From: Gracilibacillus lacisalsi DSM 19029
Lineage (GTDB): Bacteria; Bacillota; Bacilli; Bacillales; Amphibacillaceae
Length of the DNA: 64,000 nt
Assembly (NCBI RefSeq): GCF_000377765.1
Contig: NZ_KB898678.1
Span: 19,454-83,453 of the forward strand
Direction: 5' to 3'
Each line of letters begins with the position of its first letter. Positions within the stretch are counted from its first letter, which is position 1. The notes beneath the pieces are model-generated. The model was not told where the DNA came from, made no database searches, and saw only the letters and a list, made by a program, of their open reading frames with translations. Of the stretch, positions 45,296 through 54,410 are shown in pieces. The translations under genes were made by a program, and so were the position numbers.

Positions 45296-45450
45296 TTGTG
45301 GAGCATAGCTTAACGAAGGCCGCCCACTTTCACTACTATGGGGATTGTTCGGCCTGAAGATCCACTTTTTCGAGCGGTTTTGGCTCGAAAAAGTTAGCTG
45401 AAGGGCAAACCCCACGGAAAGGAAAGTGGGCAGCCGGAGTGGTAGTTATC
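45296..45450 (-). repeat. Structured intergenic repeat, family 1, minus-strand copy
   Basis: GGCCGCCCACTTTC (45318-45331) pairs with GAAAGTGGGCAGCC (45422-45435) at 13 of 14 positions. The apical stem CTTTTTCGAGC (45365-45375) pairs perfectly with GCTCGAAAAAG (45383-45393). In reverse complement it contains AGCTAACTT and AAGTGGATCTTCAGGCC as in the plus-strand copies. It lies 140 bases from the plus-strand copy, in the opposite orientation. Confidence 0.8.
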
Positions 45451-45598
45451 ATCACGATATATTTCAAAATTATCGCTTAGGTGAGCGAACATCTAATTAC
45501 CACATTACTTCGCAGTATGTATCTACTAGGCTAAATTCTTTATGCACCATTGGTAAAATTATTACATGATAATCCATTGAATTTCTGTTAAAAATGCT

Positions 45599-45627
45599 TA
45601 ATCATTCTCTTTTTCGTTGCATACAAT
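45599..45627 (+). promoter_or_regulatory. SigE-type promoter candidate before yhbH
   Basis: CATACAAT (45620-45627) matches the sporulation sigma-E -10 consensus CATACAnT as known from B. subtilis. TAATCATT (45599-45606), 13 bases upstream, is a fair -35. The element lies 30 bases before the yhbH start, and yhbH is a mother-cell gene in B. subtilis. Confidence 0.55.
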
Positions 45628-45656
45628 AAAATAATACAAGCGAAGGAGGGGATTCG

Positions 45657-46811
45657 ATGGCTGATGGTAACTTTGTGATCGCAGAGGAAGATTGGTCCCT
45701 CCATCGAAAAGGGTTTGATGATCAAAAACGACATCAAGACAAAATAAAGGAAGTATTAAAAAAGAAACTACCAGATATTGTTAGTGAAGAAAATATTATC
45801 ATGTCTCGAGGAAAAGAAATTATTCGAATACCAATTCGCTCCTTGGACGAATATAAAATACGCTACAGTCAATCGAAAAACAAACGTGTAGGTCAAGGAG
45901 ATGGAGACAGTGAGGTAGGAGATGTCGTTGCTCAAGACCCACAAAAAGCGAAAAAGGGACAAAAAGGTGAGAAAGCGGGAAATCAACCTGGAGTTGACTA
46001 TTATGAGGCAGAAGTAGATTTTGAGGAAGTAGAGGAAGCTTTTTTTTCACAACTAGAATTGCCCAATTTGATGGAGAAAGAACAAGATAACATTACGATC
46101 ACTGATGTGGAGTTTCGTGATATACGTAAAAAAGGTTTAACTGGAAACATTGATAAGAAAAGAACGATGTTAGCGTCTTATCGCAGAAATGCCCTAGAAG
46201 GGAATCCATCTTTTGCACCGATATATCCAGATGATTTACGATATAAAACATGGGATAATATCGAAAAACCGGAATCAAAAGCAGTTGTGTTAGCTATGAT
46301 GGATACAAGTGGCTCGATGGGGCAATTCGAAAAATATGTGGCTCGCAGTTTCTACTTTTGGCTGGTTCGCTTTTTACGAAAAAAATACGAAACAGTAGAT
46401 GTGGAATTTATTGCTCATCATACAGAGGCAAAGGTGGTAGATGAGGAAGCTTTTTTTACTAAAGGAGAAAGTGGTGGAACGATTTGTTCTTCTGCCTATC
46501 GAAAAGCATTAGAACTCGTCAATGAAAAGTATCCAGCAAGCCGTTATAACATTTATCCATTTCATTTTTCAGATGGTGATAATTTAACTTCCGATAATCG
46601 GAGATCATTAGAAGCCGTTTATCAGTTATTAGAGAGTGCGAGTATGTTTTGCTATGGGGAAGTAAATCAATATAATCGGTATTCCACATTAATGCAAGCG
46701 TTCAAAGATGTTGATCACCCACGATTCAAACGATACGTGTTGAAAAATAGAGAAGATGTTTTCTACGCGATGAAGCACTTCTTCCATAAAAGTAACGTCG
46801 ATGCTAAATAG
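45657..46811 (+). CDS. yhbH: Sporulation protein YhbH (DUF444)
   Basis: 384-residue DUF444 protein with a von Willebrand A-like domain; the metal-binding DTSGSMG motif (MIDAS type) lies near residue 217. The N-terminal half is highly charged, with a Lys/Gln/Gly-rich linker at about 75-115. In Bacillus it is produced in the mother cell during sporulation and is encoded beside prkA; mutants make poor spores. GAAGGAGGGG precedes the ATG. Here it is separated from prkA by about 7 kb of unrelated genes. A terminator overlaps its stop codon. Confidence 0.93.
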   Translation: MADGNFVIAEEDWSLHRKGFDDQKRHQDKIKEVLKKKLPDIVSEENIIMSRGKEIIRIPIRSLDEYKIRYSQSKNKRVGQGDGDSEVGDVVAQDPQKAKKGQKGEKAGNQPGVDYYEAEVDFEEVEEAFFSQLELPNLMEKEQDNITITDVEFRDIRKKGLTGNIDKKRTMLASYRRNALEGNPSFAPIYPDDLRYKTWDNIEKPESKAVVLAMMDTSGSMGQFEKYVARSFYFWLVRFLRKKYETVDVEFIAHHTEAKVVDEEAFFTKGESGGTICSSAYRKALELVNEKYPASRYNIYPFHFSDGDNLTSDNRRSLEAVYQLLESASMFCYGEVNQYNRYSTLMQAFKDVDHPRFKRYVLKNREDVFYAMKHFFHKSNVDAK

Positions 46812-46826
46812 TGTCGGCGTTTTTTA
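46794..46826 (+). terminator. Rho-independent terminator overlapping the yhbH stop
   Basis: AACGTCGAT (46794-46802) pairs with GTCGGCGTT (46813-46821) using two wobble pairs, followed by T residues. The yhbH stop codon lies in the loop. Confidence 0.75.
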
Positions 46827-46847
46827 CGCTTGCTTGTGTGTTGAGGT

Positions 46848-46880
46848 AGAAAAGTGGGCAGCCGGAGTGGTGGATAAGCA
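46848..46880 (-). repeat. Fragment of structured repeat family 1
   Basis: AAAAGTGGGCAGCCGGAGTG followed by GTGGATAAG is the end block of the minus-strand copies at 4850 and 45296. The rest of the element is missing, so this is a decayed remnant or a single-arm insertion directly after the yhbH terminator. Confidence 0.65.
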
Positions 46881-46950
46881 GTTTATATTATTCCATGATA
46901 CTAGAGGAAGCGTAAAGCTTGAACATTTCGTGATGCTCCATTTTTCTTTT

Positions 46951-47135
46951 TGGACAAGAAAGTATAAAATTTTACGCAGATGTCTAGCTCCGAGCGCCTA
47001 AAAACTAGGCGACTTCACGAATCGCCCTCCGATAAGTGATCATCGGTTCGCTTTTCTCAGTGATTCCTTTATCTCAGTTGACTAGCTCTAGCCGCTGCGT
47101 TTCTAAGCGGGCGCTCTCCCGCTTTTCTTTTTGGG
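46951..47135 (+). repeat. Intergenic repeat, family 2, copy 3
   Basis: This is the best-preserved copy: GAAAGTATAAAATTTTACGC, TGTCTAGCTCCGAGCGCC, TAGGCGACTTCACGAATCGC, GATAAGTGATCATCGGTTCG, TGCGTTTCTAAGCGGGCGCT and CTCCCGCTTTTCTTTTTGGG. AGCGGGCGCTCTCCCGCTTTTCTTT (split here between two of these blocks) can form a short GC-rich hairpin with a T tract. Together with the family-1 fragment it fills most of 46812-47275. Confidence 0.75.
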
Positions 47136-47275
47136 AAGAAATGACTAATATTCACGAAACATGCTATAATAAGTGCTAAAAGTTAACAAATTATTTAGAT
47201 GTTTACTTTAGTGAAACTTATTACGCTTATTAATCGTCTAATAGTATACTAATGAATTTATGGAGGCAGGCAAGT

Positions 47276-47764
47276 ATGAAGTTTTTTCAGCAAGTGATGA
47301 CAGCAAGCATAATAATTCTTGTTTTAGCAGGATGTAATGGACAATCCGCTATACCTGAAGGGTTTTATTCATATGACAAAGATGAGGTAGAGCAAGCTAT
47401 GAAAAACCTCGAATTTACCGCAGAATTACCATCTTATGTTCCAATTGCTGCTGAGATACTTGTCACAGATCGTTTCTATTTAGAAGAGCTTGATAATGAA
47501 GCATTTGATATTACCATGTTTACTAAAGCTAACGACATTTTTACCATACAGTTAATTAATGGAGAAGACTATCAAGAAGAAAGTGATTTCAAAGCCGTTT
47601 CGATAAGCGATTCAATGGAAGGTTATTATCAGGATCATCCATATTCCCAAACATTGTACTGGGAAAAAGATGGTATTACATATCAAATGATTTACCGACC
47701 AAGTGAAGAGCCACTTTCTGAAGAAGAACTTGTGCAAGTAGCCAAATCTTTTCAATCTTCATAA
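47276..47764 (+). CDS. Small lipoprotein of unknown function
   Basis: 162-residue exported lipoprotein. The signal peptide ends in the lipobox LAGC with Cys20. The mature domain is acidic with repeated aromatic residues (EGFYSYDKDEVE, YLEELDNEAFDITMF, LYWEKDGITYQMIYRPSEEP), an arrangement like DUF4367-type domains seen in Bacillus membrane-attached proteins. That resemblance is weak. ATG 47276 has GGAGG 9 bases upstream; an earlier ATG at 47252 lies before that site. TATAAT near 47163 may be its -10 box. It stands alone before a nucleoside transporter gene; no function is claimed. Confidence 0.8.
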   Translation: MKFFQQVMTASIIILVLAGCNGQSAIPEGFYSYDKDEVEQAMKNLEFTAELPSYVPIAAEILVTDRFYLEELDNEAFDITMFTKANDIFTIQLINGEDYQEESDFKAVSISDSMEGYYQDHPYSQTLYWEKDGITYQMIYRPSEEPLSEEELVQVAKSFQSS

Positions 47765-47883
47765 TTTTTAGACTTTTATCAACACTCCCACAAGAAAACA
47801 TTTTCATGCTACAATAAGGTGTAATTCTACAGGTGATTGGGTAAGGTAGGAATAATAGTGTCTATTTTAAAGGAGGAAATTTT

Positions 47884-49074
47884 GTGGGAATTTTATTAGG
47901 AATTTTAGCAGTCATTATAGTACTAGCTATTGCATACGCGATGTCTAATGACCGTAAAAATGTTAATTTTGTTGGAATCGGACTCATGCTATTAGCACAA
48001 GTTGTAACGACATGGTTTATGTTTATGACATCAATAGGTGAGGCGATCATTAATTTTATTTCTGATGTGTTTAATAAATTAATTGAATTTGCGAGTGAAG
48101 GTGTTGCCTTCGTACTTGGAGGACTTGCTATTGAAGAAGGCGGGTCAGTATTCTTTTTCAATGTATTGTTAGTCATTATTTTCTTTTCAACCTTATTATC
48201 CGTACTTACTTATTTAAGAATTCTGCCATTCATTATTAAATATTTTGGTTGGCTCATATCCAAAATTACCGGATTACCAAAAGTAGAATCTTTCAATGCA
48301 GTAAACAGTATGTTCTTTGGTCAATCCGAAGCACTTATTGCGATTAAATCACAGTTCCATCATTTAAATAATAATCGTCTATATATTGTAAGTGCTTCAG
48401 CAATGGGATCTGTCTCAGCTTCTATTATCGGGGCTTATATTCAAATGTTACCGGCACAGTACGTTTTAGTAGCTATTCCATTGAATATGTTTAGTTCCCT
48501 TATTATTGCATCGCTTATTGCACCAGTTAAAGTAGATGATGAAAATGATGAAGTCGATGTAAAAAACGTGTCCGAGGCAAAAAGCTTTTTCGAAGCTATG
48601 GGGAATGGTGCATTAGATGGTGGTAAAATCGCTTTAATTGTAGCTGCCATGTTAATCGCCTTTATTGCGGCTTTAGAATTAGTGAATTGGGCAATTGCAG
48701 GAATATTTGCAGGTACTACCTTACAAGAAATTTTGGGCTATGTATTATATCCAATTGGTTTCCTAATGGGTATTGCTCCTGGAGAACTGGTTCAAGCAGG
48801 TGGTATTATGGGTACGAAGATTATTACAAACGAATTTGTAGCCATGTTAGAACTTGAACCTTTAATAGGTCAATTTTCGGAAAAAACGGTTGGGATTGTA
48901 ACAGTATTCCTAACTAGTTTCGCTAACTTCTCTTCTATTGGTATCATTGCAGGTACAGTACAAGGGATTGATAGTGAAAAAGGTGCATCCGTTTCTAAAT
49001 TCGGTATGAAATTACTGATCGGTGCAACATTAGGTTCTATCCTATCTGCAACAATTGCAGGTCTATTCTTATAA
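47884..49074 (+). CDS. Concentrative nucleoside transporter, NupC/CNT family
   Basis: 396-residue membrane protein with about nine or ten membrane segments. The CNT signatures include FFGQSEALIAIK and the loop ending SANFSSIG-like (FANFSSIGIIAGTVQG) near residue 357, where nucleoside and cation bind. It would import nucleosides with protons or sodium. GTG 47884 has AAAGGAGG 8 bases before it. It is a single-gene unit ended by a strong terminator. TACAAT near 47810 is a possible -10. I do not see a purine riboswitch upstream. Confidence 0.92.
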   Translation: MGILLGILAVIIVLAIAYAMSNDRKNVNFVGIGLMLLAQVVTTWFMFMTSIGEAIINFISDVFNKLIEFASEGVAFVLGGLAIEEGGSVFFFNVLLVIIFFSTLLSVLTYLRILPFIIKYFGWLISKITGLPKVESFNAVNSMFFGQSEALIAIKSQFHHLNNNRLYIVSASAMGSVSASIIGAYIQMLPAQYVLVAIPLNMFSSLIIASLIAPVKVDDENDEVDVKNVSEAKSFFEAMGNGALDGGKIALIVAAMLIAFIAALELVNWAIAGIFAGTTLQEILGYVLYPIGFLMGIAPGELVQAGGIMGTKIITNEFVAMLELEPLIGQFSEKTVGIVTVFLTSFANFSSIGIIAGTVQGIDSEKGASVSKFGMKLLIGATLGSILSATIAGLFL

Positions 49075-49106
49075 GAGGATCATGGCTAGACCGTTATAAT
49101 AATTTG

Positions 49107-49149
49107 GAGGGATACATATTAGTTATGTCTAATATGTATCCCTCTTTTT
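49107..49149. terminator. Bidirectional terminator between nupC-like gene and kinase-like gene
   Basis: GAGGGATACATATTAG (49107-49122) pairs perfectly with CTAATATGTATCCCTC (49129-49144) around a 6-base loop and is followed by TTTTT on the plus strand. It lies between convergent genes. Confidence 0.93.
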
Positions 49150-50122
49150 ATCCTTGAATAAATTTCAGTGTAGATCGGGAATGGTGATGGATGAGCCCTT
49201 TCGCAAATTCCTGGTCAGGAAACCCTCTGTGAAGCAGCTTTAAACCACCTGAAATTAACGATATATGATGATGGAATCGATAGAATAACATCCGATTAGG
49301 ATCGAGGTTATCAATCTTCAAATAACGGTAATAATCCCCAAACCGTAATTGCAAAAAACTGTGTTCATGCTCAATATCAAAGAATGAAGCCCCTTCGATA
49401 TCGATCAAATATGGATCAAAATGGTCATTAACTAATACATGGTCAGGCCCCAGTTCCCCATGTATAAATCCATAACGACTTCTAGGTTCAATCCTTGATT
49501 CAAGTTCATATAAAGCATGGAGCAGTTTGCTGTGATTGGTCCGAATGCTTTCTACGTATTGGGAGGCATAGGATAGCTGCCTTTTGGCGTTTTCCATTTT
49601 CAAAAGATGACAATTTGCCGTGTTAGTCCCACTATGATTCAGTTTACCGTACGTGCATGCTTCGTTGGCATGCATGCTACCCAGCAAATCCCCAAGACGC
49701 TGAAACAATTTATCTTGAATCAATGAATCTGGATGATGGAAATAGGCTTCTGCTGTTTGTCCATCTATATATTCAACAAGGGCATAATCAAAAGAGTAAT
49801 GGCTTTTTTCATTATTTAGATCGTAAAGAGTGGGTGTACGTATTCCTTGTTGTGTTAAATACTTATTGTTTAATTCAAATAAATCACTGCCATAGGATTG
49901 CTCGGTTATATCTTCGGTTGCTATTTCTTCTGAGAAATAATTCATCGTAAGATCCCACACATACAGAACACAAGAAAATCCATTGCTACATGCGATCTTA
50001 TAGACCACCTTCTGTGTACCACCATGCATTTTCGTTACACTAGAAACCAAATAGCTGGTACCAAAGACCTTTTCTACATAGTCCTGTAAATCAGATTGGT
50101 TGAGGTGACACGTAAATTTCAA
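49148..50122 (-). CDS. Aminoglycoside-phosphotransferase-like (APH) family protein
   Basis: 324-residue protein of the APH/choline kinase-like fold. The N-lobe shows TKMHGGTQKVVYKI and LYVWD. The catalytic loop is FIHGELGPDHVLVND, where the usual HGDxxxxN has Glu in place of Asp and His in place of Asn, and the metal-binding segment is LIDIEGASF. The replaced residues mean activity may be altered or absent, though the motif looks deliberate rather than decayed. No resistance role is implied; substrates of such chromosomal proteins are mostly unknown. It stands alone and is convergent with the nucleoside transporter. Confidence 0.82.
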   Translation of the reverse strand: MKFTCHLNQSDLQDYVEKVFGTSYLVSSVTKMHGGTQKVVYKIACSNGFSCVLYVWDLTMNYFSEEIATEDITEQSYGSDLFELNNKYLTQQGIRTPTLYDLNNEKSHYSFDYALVEYIDGQTAEAYFHHPDSLIQDKLFQRLGDLLGSMHANEACTYGKLNHSGTNTANCHLLKMENAKRQLSYASQYVESIRTNHSKLLHALYELESRIEPRSRYGFIHGELGPDHVLVNDHFDPYLIDIEGASFFDIEHEHSFLQLRFGDYYRYLKIDNLDPNRMLFYRFHHHISLISGGLKLLHRGFPDQEFAKGLIHHHSRSTLKFIQG

Positions 50123-50187
50123 TGGACAACACTCCTTGTAATGTTTTTGCCGGCAACTAAACTATATTAAAAATCTAACGAAAAATA

Positions 50188-50304
50188 TAGACTGTTTTTT
50201 TATAATTTGTTATGATGGATAATGAAGTCTGGAAAAAATTAGTGCAAAAAATTAAAAGAGTGGTCTCCATCACAAAGATTGGTGATAGATGCCACTCTTT
50301 TATT
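50188..50304 (+). ncRNA. Candidate small RNA unit (promoter plus terminator without a gene)
   Basis: TAGACT (50188-50193) and TATGAT (50211-50216) are 17 bases apart. About 80 bases on, AAAAGAGTGG (50254-50263) pairs with CCACTCTTTT (50292-50301), with an inner ATCAC/GTGAT stem. No open frame with a ribosome-binding site lies between. It could be a short RNA or a leftover terminator. The remainder of 50123-50516 shows only the operator at 50481. Confidence 0.3.
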
Positions 50305-50480
50305 ATATATTGAATAAGACCACATTAAATTGATCTATCAAAAAAAGGTGCTTTAGATGGATCCAATGAGAAAAAATGTACGTTTTTGTCAGAGTATATA
50401 ATCCATGTATAAAAAAATCACAAAAACTTAGTTTATCCATTATACTTTGTGTAAGTTTTATGCTATACTATGGATTGTGA

Positions 50481-50496
50481 AATTAAACGTTTACAA
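50481..50496. promoter_or_regulatory. LacI-type operator before the GH43 gene
   Basis: AATTAAACGTTTACAA shares twelve consecutive bases, ATTAAACGTTTA, with the perfect palindrome at 6246-6261. It lies 21 bases before the GH43 start codon, in a position to block transcription. Confidence 0.5.
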
Positions 50497-50516
50497 AACA
50501 AAGTAGGGGTGAAACA

Positions 50517-52127
50517 ATGGCTACAATTCAAAATCCAATTTTAACAGGTTTTAATCCAGATCCAAGTATTTGCAGAGTAGGGGAAGACTACTATATCGCA
50601 GTTTCTACATTTGAATGGTTTCCTGGCGTAGGTATTTATCATTCGAAAGATTTAATAAACTGGCGGTTAGTATCAAGACCACTTAATAGACTTAGTCAAT
50701 TAAACATGAAAGGTAATCCTAACTCTGGCGGTATTTGGGCACCACAGTTATCTCATCATGATGGTCAATTCTATTTAATCTACACAGATGTGAAAGTTGT
50801 AAACGGTAACTGGAAAGATTCTCATAACTATTTGGCAACTTGTGACACGATTGATGGTGAATGGTCAGATCCCATTTATCTAAACAGCTCAGGTTTTGAT
50901 CCGTCTCTATTCCATGATGATGACGGTAAAAAATACTTAGTCAATATGAAATGGGATCACCGAGTTGGACATCATAACTTCTATGGAATTGTTTTACAGG
51001 AATATGATCACAGTCAGCAGAAGCTTGTTGGTAAAAAGCAAGTTATTTTCAAAGGGACTGATATTAAATTAACGGAGGCACCGCATTTATATAAATGGAA
51101 TGGCTATTATTATTTATTAACAGCTGAAGGCGGTACTAAATTCGATCACTGTGCCACGATAGCACGTTCAAAAGAGCTTACCGGACCATATGAAGTACAT
51201 CCGGAAAATCCACTTATTACATCGTGGCCGTATCCGAGAAATCCGTTGCAAAAAGCTGGCCATGCCTCGATCGTAGAAACACATACAGATGAATGGTTCC
51301 TTGTCCATTTAACTGGACGTGTTTTACCGAGAGATGGACAACCTTTATTAGATCCTCGCGGCTATTGTCCATTAGGTCGTGAAACGGCGATTCAGCGTAT
51401 AGAGTGGAAAAATGACTGGCCATATGTTGTTGGTGGTAACCAGCCTTCCTTAGAAATCGAAGGGCCTGATATCGAAGAAGTAAAATGGGATCCTGATTAT
51501 CCGACAAAAGATGATTTCGATTCTGATGAATTGAACCTTCATTTCCAAAGTTTACGTATTCCATTAGGTGAAGATATCGTTTCATTGAAAGATAATCCTG
51601 GTCATTTACGTTTATATGGTAAAGAATCACTAACTTCTTTATTTACACAATCCTTTATCGCAAGACGCTGGCAACACTTTAATTTCAGAGCGGAAACAAA
51701 AGTAGCGTTCCAGCCTGATGATTTCCAGCAATCAGCAGGTCTTGTCAATTACTACAATACGGAGAATTGGACTTCTTTCCAAATCTCGTGGCATGAAGAA
51801 AAAGGTCGTATCTTAGAGTTAATGACTTGCGATAATTTTACATTTGGACAACCGATTAAAGGAAACGAAATTGAGATTCCTGAGGATGTAGAATATGTAT
51901 ATTTACGCGTGAATGTAAAAACAGCTATCTACACATATTCTTATTCCTTTGACGGAGAAACTTGGCATACAGTACCGGTTGAATTTGAATCCTACAAGCT
52001 ATCAGATGATTATATTCAAGGCGGTGGATTCTTTACAGGAGCATTCGTAGGTATGCAATGTCAAGACACATCAGGTGAAAACAAACACGCTGATTTCGAT
52101 TATTTCATTTATGATCCGCAAAAATAA
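50517..52127 (+). CDS. GH43 beta-xylosidase (XynB type)
   Basis: 536-residue cytoplasmic glycoside hydrolase like the GH43 beta-xylosidases of Geobacillus. The catalytic residues fall at the textbook positions: D15 in GFNPDPS (general base), D128 in GFDPSLF (pKa modulator) and E187 in LTEAPHLY (general acid). A five-bladed propeller (about residues 1-310) is followed by a C-terminal beta-sandwich that helps close the active site. No signal peptide. GGGGTG precedes the ATG. It is a single-gene unit with an AAACGTTT operator upstream and a terminator downstream. Some relatives also cleave alpha-L-arabinofuranosides. Confidence 0.93.
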   Translation: MATIQNPILTGFNPDPSICRVGEDYYIAVSTFEWFPGVGIYHSKDLINWRLVSRPLNRLSQLNMKGNPNSGGIWAPQLSHHDGQFYLIYTDVKVVNGNWKDSHNYLATCDTIDGEWSDPIYLNSSGFDPSLFHDDDGKKYLVNMKWDHRVGHHNFYGIVLQEYDHSQQKLVGKKQVIFKGTDIKLTEAPHLYKWNGYYYLLTAEGGTKFDHCATIARSKELTGPYEVHPENPLITSWPYPRNPLQKAGHASIVETHTDEWFLVHLTGRVLPRDGQPLLDPRGYCPLGRETAIQRIEWKNDWPYVVGGNQPSLEIEGPDIEEVKWDPDYPTKDDFDSDELNLHFQSLRIPLGEDIVSLKDNPGHLRLYGKESLTSLFTQSFIARRWQHFNFRAETKVAFQPDDFQQSAGLVNYYNTENWTSFQISWHEEKGRILELMTCDNFTFGQPIKGNEIEIPEDVEYVYLRVNVKTAIYTYSYSFDGETWHTVPVEFESYKLSDDYIQGGGFFTGAFVGMQCQDTSGENKHADFDYFIYDPQK

Positions 52128-52148
52128 CCTGTTATTGAGCTTAACCAA

Positions 52149-52182
52149 AAAACGTTCAGAATTTAATTCTGAGCGTTTTTTT
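52149..52182 (+). terminator. Rho-independent terminator of the GH43 gene
   Basis: AAAACGTTCAGAAT (52149-52162) pairs with ATTCTGAGCGTTTT (52166-52179), one wobble pair, then TTT. Confidence 0.9.
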
Positions 52183-52234
52183 ACGCATATGGGTTAATAC
52201 CATAGTGAATAGAAGGTGGACAGAACTGTTATTT

Positions 52235-52792
52235 TCATTTTATCGCTTCAAATTTTTTACTTGTAACTAAGGAGTATCCAACTAGAAATATAATGAACTG
52301 TATCGGTAATGAATAAACGTAATTCCAAGTGATAGGGTTATAAAATCCTAGCCATTCGAAAAATGGTTCGCCTATTAACGAGCTAAGAAATGCATAAAAA
52401 ATAGCCTTTAAAATAGGTGAAATATTTGGTTTCATTTGCACAATTACCAGAAAAGCAACAGGAAGAAGACTTAAATCCCAAGGGAAGAAAGATGGCAAAA
52501 AAGGTAATAATTCATATCTGTAATCCCAATAACCCAATTCAGTTCCATAGGAATCTAGGGAAATTGAGATAAACATGGTAAAGAAAGCACCAAGTAATAA
52601 ACGGCTAGTCGATTCCTTTTTTCTAAATTTCCACCATAAAACCCATGGAATAATAGCTAGTATGAAACAAAACCACCATTGCCAGGATAAAAACACATCT
52701 TCCATCCAAATAATGTGATCCTTTTGATTAGCTTTAACCAAAAAATGATAAGCTTCATCTGTTTTTTTAGCAACTTCTTCTGGAATAATCAT
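52235..52792 (-). CDS. CBO0543-like membrane protein
   Basis: 185-residue protein with about five membrane segments starting near residue 38 and a soluble N-terminal stretch. The central FPWDLSLLPVAFLVIVQM and the closing SSLIGEPFFEWLGFY match a membrane family common in spore-forming Bacillaceae and labelled CBO0543; that label is from memory. Function is unknown. It is a single gene on the minus strand, and neither neighbour points to a role. Confidence 0.7.
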   Translation of the reverse strand: MIIPEEVAKKTDEAYHFLVKANQKDHIIWMEDVFLSWQWWFCFILAIIPWVLWWKFRKKESTSRLLLGAFFTMFISISLDSYGTELGYWDYRYELLPFLPSFFPWDLSLLPVAFLVIVQMKPNISPILKAIFYAFLSSLIGEPFFEWLGFYNPITWNYVYSLPIQFIIFLVGYSLVTSKKFEAIK

Positions 52793-52957
52793 TTTATCAT
52801 TCCCTTTTAATGAACTTCTTAAATCGTTGGTACTATGTTATAAGGATAAACGAGAGTACACAATTTTATTACACTCCTTTTCAATTTTCGAGTCAAGGTT
52901 TAAACTAGTAAAAAAGTGGAATAACATTCATAAATCTGAAAACCGAGGTGTTAACTG

Positions 52958-54382
52958 ATGCAGAAGTTTCAACTTTTTATTGATGGAAAATGGTTAGACA
53001 CAAACGAATCATTGGATGTAGTAGATAAATTTTCTCAAGAAGTATATGCACGTGTTGCCAAAGCAGACGAAGAGATGGTAGACAAGGCAATTACTAGTGC
53101 GGCTAAAGCATTTGAACAGAAGAAGCTTTCTCCATATGAACGATATCAGATCTTACATAAAGCTTCTCAACTAATTGCTGACGAAAAAGAAGAGTTGGCG
53201 ATGATCATTACCAAAGAAGCAGGGAAGCCATTAAAACAGGCACGAGCTGAGATTGATCGTTCTGCTCAAACTTTTTTAGTAGCAGCAGAAGAGGCAAAAC
53301 GTATCCATGGTGAAGGTGTACCTGTCGAAGCAGCGCCCGGTTCTGAAAATCGAATGGCTTTTACGATCAAAGTACCAGTAGGGGTAGTTGGAGCAATTAG
53401 TCCATTTAATTTTCCACTTAATCTCGTTTCTCATAAAGTAGCCCCTGCCCTTGCTGCCGGTAATGCAGTTGTGTTAAAACCAGCGAGTAAAACCCCGATT
53501 TCAGCTTTAAAATTAGCAGAAATTCTAGATAAAGCAGGTTTACCGAAAGGATTATTGCAAGTAGTAGTTGGTTCCGGTTCAACAGTAGGTAATCAAATGA
53601 TGAAAGATGAGCGTATCGCTCTTTACACGTTTACAGGAAGTGCGAAGGTAGGTTTGAAATTAAAACAAGAAACAGGCTTGAACCGACTAATATTAGAATT
53701 GGGCAATAACTCACCTGTGATAGTTGATAAAGAAGCAGATGTCGAGTTAGCAGCAAAAACAATAGCAGCACAATCCTTCGCTTTTGCTGGACAGGTATGT
53801 ATTTCTGTACAACGAATTTATGTGCATGAAGAAGTGCAGGAGCTATTTCTAGATAAATTAAAAGAACTTATGGATGAGTTGAAAATAGGAGATCCAACTG
53901 ATCCAGAAACAGATGTCGGTCCAATGATCGCAGAAGATGAGGCAGAACGTGCTGAAGAATGGATTCAAGAAGCTGTGAAAAAAGGTGCAACTATTTTTTA
54001 TGGTGGTGAAAGAGAAGGTGCATTACTGCAACCTACTATTTTGACTGATGTCAAACCAGAAATGCGTGTAGTTTGTGAAGAGGTTTTTGCACCCATTGCA
54101 AGTGTCATACCATTTTCAGACCTTAAGCAGTGTATTCAGGAAATCAATCAATCGGATTATGGTTTACAAGGTGGCATTTTTACACAAAATATCGATACAG
54201 CTTATTATGCAGCGAAACATGTGGAAGTAGGCGGGTTGATGATCAATGATGGTTCGCAATATCGCGTTGATCTCATGCCATATGGTGGTGTAAAGGATAG
54301 TGGCAATGGTAAAGAAGGACCGAAATATTCAATAGAAGAAATGACCGAAGAGAGATTAATTGTAATGAATTTGAAGGTGTAG
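52958..54382 (+). CDS. NAD(P)-dependent aldehyde dehydrogenase
   Basis: 474-residue aldehyde dehydrogenase. The catalytic C281 lies in GQVCISVQR and the general base E247 in LELGNNSPV; the cofactor segment GVVGAISPFNFPLN and the GFTGS-like FTGSAKVG are in place. Length is normal. Sequence style is closest to lactaldehyde, phosphonoacetaldehyde or non-phosphorylating glyceraldehyde-3-phosphate types, but the substrate cannot be fixed. The start is ATG 52958, 9 bases after GAGGTG. It is a single-gene unit; the terminator stem contains the stop codon. Confidence 0.93.
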   Translation: MQKFQLFIDGKWLDTNESLDVVDKFSQEVYARVAKADEEMVDKAITSAAKAFEQKKLSPYERYQILHKASQLIADEKEELAMIITKEAGKPLKQARAEIDRSAQTFLVAAEEAKRIHGEGVPVEAAPGSENRMAFTIKVPVGVVGAISPFNFPLNLVSHKVAPALAAGNAVVLKPASKTPISALKLAEILDKAGLPKGLLQVVVGSGSTVGNQMMKDERIALYTFTGSAKVGLKLKQETGLNRLILELGNNSPVIVDKEADVELAAKTIAAQSFAFAGQVCISVQRIYVHEEVQELFLDKLKELMDELKIGDPTDPETDVGPMIAEDEAERAEEWIQEAVKKGATIFYGGEREGALLQPTILTDVKPEMRVVCEEVFAPIASVIPFSDLKQCIQEINQSDYGLQGGIFTQNIDTAYYAAKHVEVGGLMINDGSQYRVDLMPYGGVKDSGNGKEGPKYSIEEMTEERLIVMNLKV

Positions 54383-54405
54383 CTTATCTCAAGCTACACC
54401 TTTTT
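54376..54405 (+). terminator. Rho-independent terminator of the aldehyde dehydrogenase gene
   Basis: GGTGTAGCTT (54376-54385) pairs perfectly with AAGCTACACC (54391-54400), followed by TTTTT. The TAG stop is inside the left arm. Confidence 0.93.
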
Positions 54406-54410
54406 GACGA

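Noticed and set aside
46801..47001. 66-codon frame after yhbH
   Set aside because: It is made of the yhbH terminator and repeat fragments; no ribosome-binding site.
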